Positions 56,801 through 64,000 of a stretch of 64,000 nt of DNA are shown one piece after another; positions within the stretch are counted from its first letter, which is position 1; every line of letters starts with the position of its first letter. The position numbers and the translations under genes were made by a program. The notes beneath the pieces were generated by a model. That model saw only the letters and a program-made list of their open reading frames with translations, did no database searches and was not told the origin of the DNA. This DNA is from Odiellus spinosus (Eukaryota; Arthropoda; Arachnida; Opiliones; Phalangiidae): positions 7,594,601 to 7,658,600 of the forward strand of contig OY987237.1 of the NCBI GenBank assembly GCA_963920705.1. The letters are read 5' to 3'.

Positions 56801-59800
56801 AAAAAAAATAAATAATAAATACACCCCCTGTAAAAAAAATAAATAATAAATACACCCCCTGTAAAAAAAAATAAATAATAAATACACCCCCTGTAAAAAA
56901 AAATAAATAATAAATACACCCCCTGTAAAAAAAAAAATAAATAATAAATACACCCCCTGTAAAAAAAAATAAATAATAAATACACCCCCTGTAAAAAAAA
57001 ATAAATAATAAATACACCCCCTGTAAAAAAAAATAAATAATAAATACACCCCCTTGTAAAAAAAAATAAATAATAAATACACCCCCTGTAAAAAAAAATA
57101 AATAATAAATACACCCCCTGTAAAAAAAAATAAATACACCCCCTGTAAAAAAAAATAAATACACCCCCTGTAAAAAAAATAAATACACCCCCTGTAAAAA
57201 ATAAATAAATAATAAATACACCCCCTGTAAAAAAAAATAAATAATAAATACACCCCCTGTAAAAAAAAATAAATAATAAATACACCCCCTGTAAAAAAAA
57301 ATAAATAATAAATACACCCCCTGTAAAAAAAAATAAATAATAAATACACCCCCTGTAAAAAAAAATAAATAATAAATACACCCCCTGTAAAAAAAAATAA
57401 ATAATAAATACACCCCCTGTAAAAAAAAATAAATAATAAATACACCCCCTGTAAAAAAAAATAAATAATAAATACACCCCCTGTAAAAAAAAATAAATAA
57501 TAAATACACCCCCTGTAAAAAAAAATAAATAATAAATACACCCCCTGTAAAAAAAAATAAATAATAAATACACCCCCTGTAAAAAAAAATAAATAATAAA
57601 TACACCCCTGTAAAAAAAAAAAAATAATAAATACACCCCCTGTAAAAAAAATAAATAATAAATACACCCCCTGTAAAAAAAATAAATAATAAATACACCC
57701 CCTGTAAAAAAAATTAATAATAAATACACCCCCTGTAAAAAAAAAATTAATAATAAATACACCCCCTGTAAAAAAAAATTAATAATAAATACACCCCCTG
57801 TAAAAAAAATTAATAATAAATACACCCCCTGTAAAAAAAAATTAATAATAAATACACCCCCTGTAAAAAAATAAATAAATAAATACACCCCCTGTAAAAA
57901 AAAATAAATAAATACACCCCCTGTAAAAAAAAATAAATAATAAATACACCCCCTGTAAAAAAAATAAATAATAAATACACCCCCTGTAAAAAAAAAATAA
58001 ATAATAAATACACCCCCTGTAAAAAAAAATAATATATACACCCCCTGTAAAAAAAAATTAATAATAAATACACCCCCTGTAAAAAAAAAATAAATAAATA
58101 CACCCCCTGTAAAAAAATAAATAATAAACACACCCCCTGTAAAAAAAATAAATAATAAACACACCCCCTGTAAAAAAAAATAAATAATAAATACACCCCC
58201 TGTAAAAAAATAAATAATAAATACACCCCCTGTAAAAAAAATAAATAATAAATACACCCCCTGTAAAAAAAATAAATAATAAATACACCCCCTGTAAAAA
58301 AAAAATAATAATAAATACACCCCCTGTAAAAAAAAATAAATAATAAATACACCCCCTGTAAAAAAAAAAAAATAATAAATACACCCCCTGTAAAAAAAAA
58401 TTAATAATAAATCCACCCCCTGTAAAAAAAAATTAATAATAAATACCCCCCTGTAAAAAAAAATAAATACACCCCCTGTAAAAAAAAAAAATAATAAATA
58501 CACCCCCTGAAAAAAAAAAAAATAATAAATACACCCCCTGTAAAAAAAATAAATAATAATATATACACCCCCTGTAAAAAAAAATAAATAATAAATACAC
58601 CCCCTGTAAAAAAAAATAAATAATAAATACACCCCCTGTAAAAAAAAATAAATAATAAATACACCCCCTGTAAAAAAAAATAAATAATAAATACACTCCC
58701 TGTAAAAAAAAATAAATAATAAATACACTCCCTGTAAAAAAAAATAAATAATAAATACACCCCCTGTAAAAAAAAATAAATAATAAATACACCCCCTGTA
58801 AAAAAAAATAAATAATAAATACACCCCCTGTAAAAAAAAATAAATAATAAATACACCCCCTGTAAAAAAAAATAAATAATAAATACACCCCCTGTAAAAA
58901 AAATAAATAATAAATACACCCCCTGTAAAAAAAAATAAATAATAAATACACCCCCTGTAAAAAAAATAAATAATAAATACACCCCCTGTAAAAAAAAATA
59001 AATAATAAATACACCCCCTGTAAAAAATAATAAATAATAAATACACCCCCTGTAAAAAATAATAAATAATAAATACACCCCCTGTAAAAAATAATAAATA
59101 ATAAATACACCCCCTGTAAAAAAAAATAATAATAAATACACCCCCTGTAAAAAAAAAAATAATAAATACACCCCCTGTAAAAAAAAAATAAATAATAAAT
59201 ACACCCCCTGTAAAAAAAATAAATAATAAATACACCCCCTGTAAAAAAAAATAAATAATAAATACACCCCCTGTAAAAAAAAATAAATAATAAATACACC
59301 CCCTGTAAAAAAAAAAATAAATAATAAATACACCCCCTGTAAAAAAAAATAAATAATAAATACACCCCCTGTAAAAAAAAATAAATAATAAATACACCCC
59401 CTGTAAAAAAAAATAAATAATAAATACACCCCCTTGTAAAAAAAAATAAATAATAAATACACCCCCTGTAAAAAAAAATAAATAATAAATACACCCCCTG
59501 TAAAAAAAAATAAATACACCCCCTGTAAAAAAAAATAAATACACCCCCTGTAAAAAAAAATAAATACACCCCCTGTAAAAAAAATAAATACACCCCCTGT
59601 AAAAAAAAAATAAATAATAAATACACCCCCTGTAAAAAAAAATAAATAATAAATACACCCCCTGTAAAAAAAAATAAATAATAAATACACCCCCTGTAAA
59701 AAAAAATAAATAATAAATACACCCCCTGTAAAAAAAAATAAATAATAAATACACCCCCTGTAAAAAAAAATAAATAATAAATACACCCCCTGTAAAAAAA

Positions 59801-60944
59801 AATAAATAATAAATACACCCCCTGTAAAAAAAAATAAATAATAAATACACCCCCTGTAAAAAAAAATAAATAATAAATACACCCCCTGTAAAAAAAAATA
59901 AATAATAAATACACCCCCTGTAAAAAAAAAATAAATAATAAATACACCCCCTGTAAAAAAAAAATAAATAATAAATACACCCCCTGTAAAAAAAAATAAA
60001 TAATAAATACACCCCCTGTAAAAAAAAATAAATAATAAATACACCCCCTGTAAAAAAAAATAAATAATAAATACACCCCCTGTAAAAAAAAATAAATAAT
60101 AAATACACCCCCTGTAAAAAAAAATAAATAATAAATACACCCCCTGTAAAAAAAAATAAATAATAAATACACCCCCTGTAAAAAAAAATAAATAATAAAT
60201 ACACCCCCTGTAAAAAAAAATAAATAATAAATACACCCCCTGTAAAAAAAAATAAATAATAAATACACCCCCTGTAAAAAAAAATAAATAATAAATACAC
60301 CCCCTGTAAAAAAAAATAAATAATAAATACACCCCCTGTAAAAAAAAATAAATAATAAATACACCCCCTGTAAAAAAAAATAAATAATAAATACACCCCC
60401 TGTAAAAAAAAATAAATAATAAATACACCCCCTGTAAAAAAAAATAAATAATAAATACACCCCCTGTAAAAAAAAATAAATAATAAATACACCCCCTGTA
60501 AAAAAAAATAAATAATAAATACACCCCCTGTAAAAAAAAATAAATAATAAATACACCCCCTGTAAAAAAAATAAATAATAAATACACCCCCTGTAAAAAA
60601 AATAAATAATAAATACACCCCCTGTTAAAAAAAATAAATAATAAATACACCCCCTGTTAAAAAAAATAATAAATAAATACACCCCCTGTAAAAAAAATAA
60701 TAAATAAATACACCCCCTGTAAAAAAAATAATAAATAAAAACACCCCCTGTAAAAAAAAATAAATAATAAATACACCCCCTGTAAAAAAAAATAAATAAT
60801 AAATACACCCCCTGTAAAAAAAAATAAATAATAAATACACCCCCTGTAAAAAAATAAATAATAAATACACCCCGTGTAAAAAAAAATTAAACAAATACAC
60901 CCCCTGTAAAAATAAATAATAATTACACCCCCTGTAAAAAAAAA
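53846..60944. repeat. 31-bp satellite, ~225 copies, with 2.38-kb higher-order duplication
   Basis: Unit AATACACCCCCTGT, an A-run of 6-12, then TAAATAATA. Most length variation lies in the A-run. Rare variants recur at fixed spacing: ATCCACCCCC at 56027 and 58412; CCCTGAAAA near 56124 and 58506; CACTCCCTG near 56341 and 58694; CCCCCTTGT near 57049 and 59429. This defines two ~2.38-kb copies from about 55310. Confidence 0.98.
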
Positions 60945-63900
60945 GTTGAGAGGCCGTTGAGATTCCGTTGAGAGGCCGTTGAGATTCCGTTGAGAGGCCG
61001 TTGAGATTCCGTTGAGAGGCCGTTGAGATTCCGTTGAGATTCCGTTGAGATTCCGTTGAGATTCCGTTGAGATTCCGTTGAGATTCCGTTGAGATTCCGT
61101 TGAGATTCCGTTGAGATTCCGTTGAGATTCCGTTGAGATTCCGTTGAGATTCCGTTGAGATTCCGTTGAGATTCCGTTGAGATTCCGTTGAGATTCCGTT
61201 GAGATTCCGTTGAGATTCCGTTGAGATTCCGTTGAGATTCCGTTGAGATTCCGTTGAGATTCCGTTGAGATTCCGTTGAGATTCCGTTGAGATTCCGTTG
61301 AGATTCCGTTGAGATTCCGTTGAGATTCCGTTGAGATTCCGTTGAGATTCCGTTGAGATTCCGTTGAGATTCCGTTGAGATTCCGTTGAGATTCCGTTGA
61401 GATTCCGTTGAGATTCCGTTGAGATTCCGTTGAGATTCCGTTGAGATTCCGTTGAGATTCCGTTGAGATTCCGTTGAGATTCCGTTGAGATTCCGTTGAG
61501 ATTCCGTTGAGATTCCGTTGAGATTCCGTTGAGATTCCGTTGAGATTCCGTTGAGATTCCGTTGAGATTCCGTTGAGATTCCGTTGAGATTCCGTTGAGA
61601 TTCCGTTGAGATTCCGTTGAGATTCCGTTGAGATTCCGTTGAGATTCCGTTGAGATTCCGTTGAGATTCCGTTGAGATTCCGTTGAGATTCCGTTGAGAT
61701 TCCGTTGAGATTCCGTTGAGATTCCGTTGAGATTCCGTTGAGATTCCGTTGAGATTCCGTTGAGATTCCGTTGAGATTCCGTTGAGATTCCGTTGAGATT
61801 CCGTTGAGATTCCGTTGAGATTCCGTTGAGATTCCGTTGAGATTCCGTTGAGATTCCGTTGAGATTCCGTTGAGATTCCGTTGAGATTCCGTTGAGATTC
61901 CGTTGAGATTCCGTTGAGATTCCGTTGAGATTCCGTTGAGATTCCGTTGAGATTCCGTTGAGATTCCGTTGAGATTCCGTTGAGATTCCGTTGAGATTCC
62001 GTTGAGATTCCGTTGAGATTCCGTTGAGATTCCGTTGAGATTCCGTTGAGATTCCGTTGAGATTCCGTTGAGATTCCGTTGAGATTCCGTTGAGATTCCG
62101 TTGAGATTCCGTTGAGATTCCGTTGAGATTCCGTTGAGATTCCGTTGAGATTCCGTTGAGATTCCGTTGAGATTCCGTTGAGATTCCGTTGAGATTCCGT
62201 TGAGATTCCGTTGAGATTCCGTTGAGATTCCGTTGAGATTCCGTTGAGATTCCGTTGAGATTCCGTTGAGATTCCGTTGAGATTCCGTTGAGATTCCGTT
62301 GAGATTCCGTTGAGATTCCGTTGAGATTCCGTTGAGATTCCGTTGAGATTCCGTTGAGATTCCGTTGAGATTCCGTTGAGATTCCGTTGAGATTCCGTTG
62401 AGATTCCGTTGAGATTCCGTTGAGATTCCGTTGAGATTCCGTTGAGATTCCGTTGAGATTCCGTTGAGATTCCGTTGAGATTCCGTTGAGATTCCGTTGA
62501 GATTCCGTTGAGATTCCGTTGAGATTCCGTTGAGATTCCGTTGAGATTCCGTTGAGATTCCGTTGAGATTCCGTTGAGATTCCGTTGAGATTCCGTTGAG
62601 ATTCCGTTGAGATTCCGTTGAGATTCCGTTGAGATTCCGTTGAGATTCCGTTGAGATTCCGTTGAGATTCCGTTGAGATTCCGTTGAGATTCCGTTGAGA
62701 TTCCGTTGAGATTCCGTTGAGATTCCGTTGAGATTCCGTTGAGATTCCGTTGAGATTCCGTTGAGATTCCGTTGAGATTCCGTTGAGATTCCGTTGAGAT
62801 TCCGTTGAGATTCCGTTGAGATTCCGTTGAGATTCCGTTGAGATTCCGTTGAGATTCCGTTGAGATTCCGTTGAGATTCCGTTGAGATTCCGTTGAGATT
62901 CCGTTGAGATTCCGTTGAGATTCCGTTGAGATTCCGTTGAGATTCCGTTGAGATTCCGTTGAGATTCCGTTGAGATTCCGTTGAGATTCCGTTGAGATTC
63001 CGTTGAGATTCCGTTGAGATTCCGTTGAGATTCCGTTGAGATTCCGTTGAGATTCCGTTGAGATTCCGTTGAGATTCCGTTGAGATTCCGTTGAGATTCC
63101 GTTGAGATTCCGTTGAGATTCCGTTGAGATTCCGTTGAGATTCCGTTGAGATTCCGTTGAGATTCCGTTGAGATTCCGTTGAGATTCCGTTGAGATTCCG
63201 TTGAGATTCCGTTGAGATTCCGTTGAGATTCCGTTGAGATTCCGTTGAGATTCCGTTGAGATTCCGTTGAGATTCCGTTGAGATTCCGTTGAGATTCCGT
63301 TGAGATTCCGTTGAGATTCCGTTGAGATTCCGTTGAGATTCCGTTGAGATTCCGTTGAGATTCCGTTGAGATTCCGTTGAGATTCCGTTGAGATTCCGTT
63401 GAGATTCCGTTGAGATTCCGTTGAGATTCCGTTGAGATTCCGTTGAGATTCCGTTGAGATTCCGTTGAGATTCCGTTGAGATTCCGTTGAGATTCCGTTG
63501 AGATTCCGTTGAGATTCCGTTGAGATTCCGTTGAGATTCCGTTGAGATTCCGTTGAGATTCCGTTGAGATTCCGTTGAGATTCCGTTGAGATTCCGTTGA
63601 GATTCCGTTGAGATTCCGTTGAGATTCCGTTGAGATTCCGTTGAGATTCCGTTGAGATTCCGTTGAGATTCCGTTGAGATTCCGTTGAGATTCCGTTGAG
63701 ATTCCGTTGAGATTCCGTTGAGATTCCGTTGAGATTCCGTTGAGATTCCGTTGAGATTCCGTTGAGATTCCGTTGAGATTCCGTTGAGATTCCGTTGAGA
63801 TTCCGTTGAGATTCCGTTGAGATTCCGTTGAGATTCCGTTGAGATTCCGTTGAGATTCCGTTGAGATTCCGTTGAGATTCCGTTGAGATTCCGTTGAGAT

Positions 63901-64000
63901 TCCGTTGAGATTCCGTTGAGATTCCGTTGAGATTCCGTTGAGATTCCGTTGAGATTCCGTTGAGATTCCGTTGAGATTCCGTTGAGATTCCGTTGAGATT
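60945..64000. repeat. 11-bp satellite, ~278 copies, continuing past the window
   Basis: Unit GTTGAGATTCC, without visible error from about 61020 to the end. The first 80 bp alternate GTTGAGAGGCC and GTTGAGATTCC, a 22-bp period. It begins abruptly after the A-run of the last 31-bp unit. Confidence 0.99.

Noticed and set aside
50944-60808. Very long open frames (up to 1174 and 1648 codons) in the 12-bp and 31-bp satellites
   Set aside because: They are repeats without stop codons in the unit. Several frames and both strands are open at once, the composition is pure repeat, and there are no start, splice or domain signals.

Overview
The window is invertebrate-type eukaryotic DNA. It is AT-rich and intron-rich, with GT/AG splice junctions and pyrimidine-rich acceptors. 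There are no bacterial operons or ribosome-binding sites. Minisatellites, fold-back elements and long satellite arrays fill the space between a few small exons. The proteins say metazoan; I cannot name the phylum or species from sequence alone.

Two genes can be rebuilt exon by exon, both on the + strand in head-to-tail order, and both encode RNF220-family RING E3 ubiquitin ligases. Gene A (440-15960, 12 coding exons, 583 aa) has a Gly/Ala-rich N-terminus, one RNF220-type zinc finger, the W-E-x-F-L-R-V-R...N-R-L block and a C-terminal C3HC4 RING. It has no recognisable second zinc finger and no R-I-R-A-T block. Gene B (35709-50084, 13 coding exons, 612 aa) keeps all of these parts and looks like the canonical RNF220 orthologue. 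Five intron positions coincide in place and phase between the genes, so they arose by duplication of an intron-containing ancestor.

Layout: 1-439, upstream sequence with a 103-bp direct repeat; 440-15960, gene A, whose introns hold 27-, 40/20-, ~30- and 23-bp minisatellites and a MITE-like element; 15961-35440, about 19.5 kb of intergenic DNA with several inverted-repeat element families, CpG-rich patches and a 39/31/27-bp satellite containing TTAGGC; 35440-35708, a GC-rich presumptive promoter with a palindromic CRE; 35709-50084, gene B, with a 1.5-kb non-autonomous hAT element (8-bp target duplication) in intron 5, a 29-bp array in the same intron and a 30-bp array filling intron 9; 50085-50640, gene B 3' end; 50640-64000, more than 13 kb of satellite. 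That satellite is a 31-bp unit in inverted orientations, a 12-bp array of about 239 copies in variant blocks, a 31-bp array of about 225 copies with a 2.38-kb higher-order duplication, and an 11-bp array running off the window.

The two ligases plausibly share E2 and ubiquitin chemistry through near-identical RING exons but differ in substrate-binding middle regions. That division of labour is inference. Very long open frames inside the satellites are artefacts of repeats whose units contain no stop codon, and are not reported as genes.
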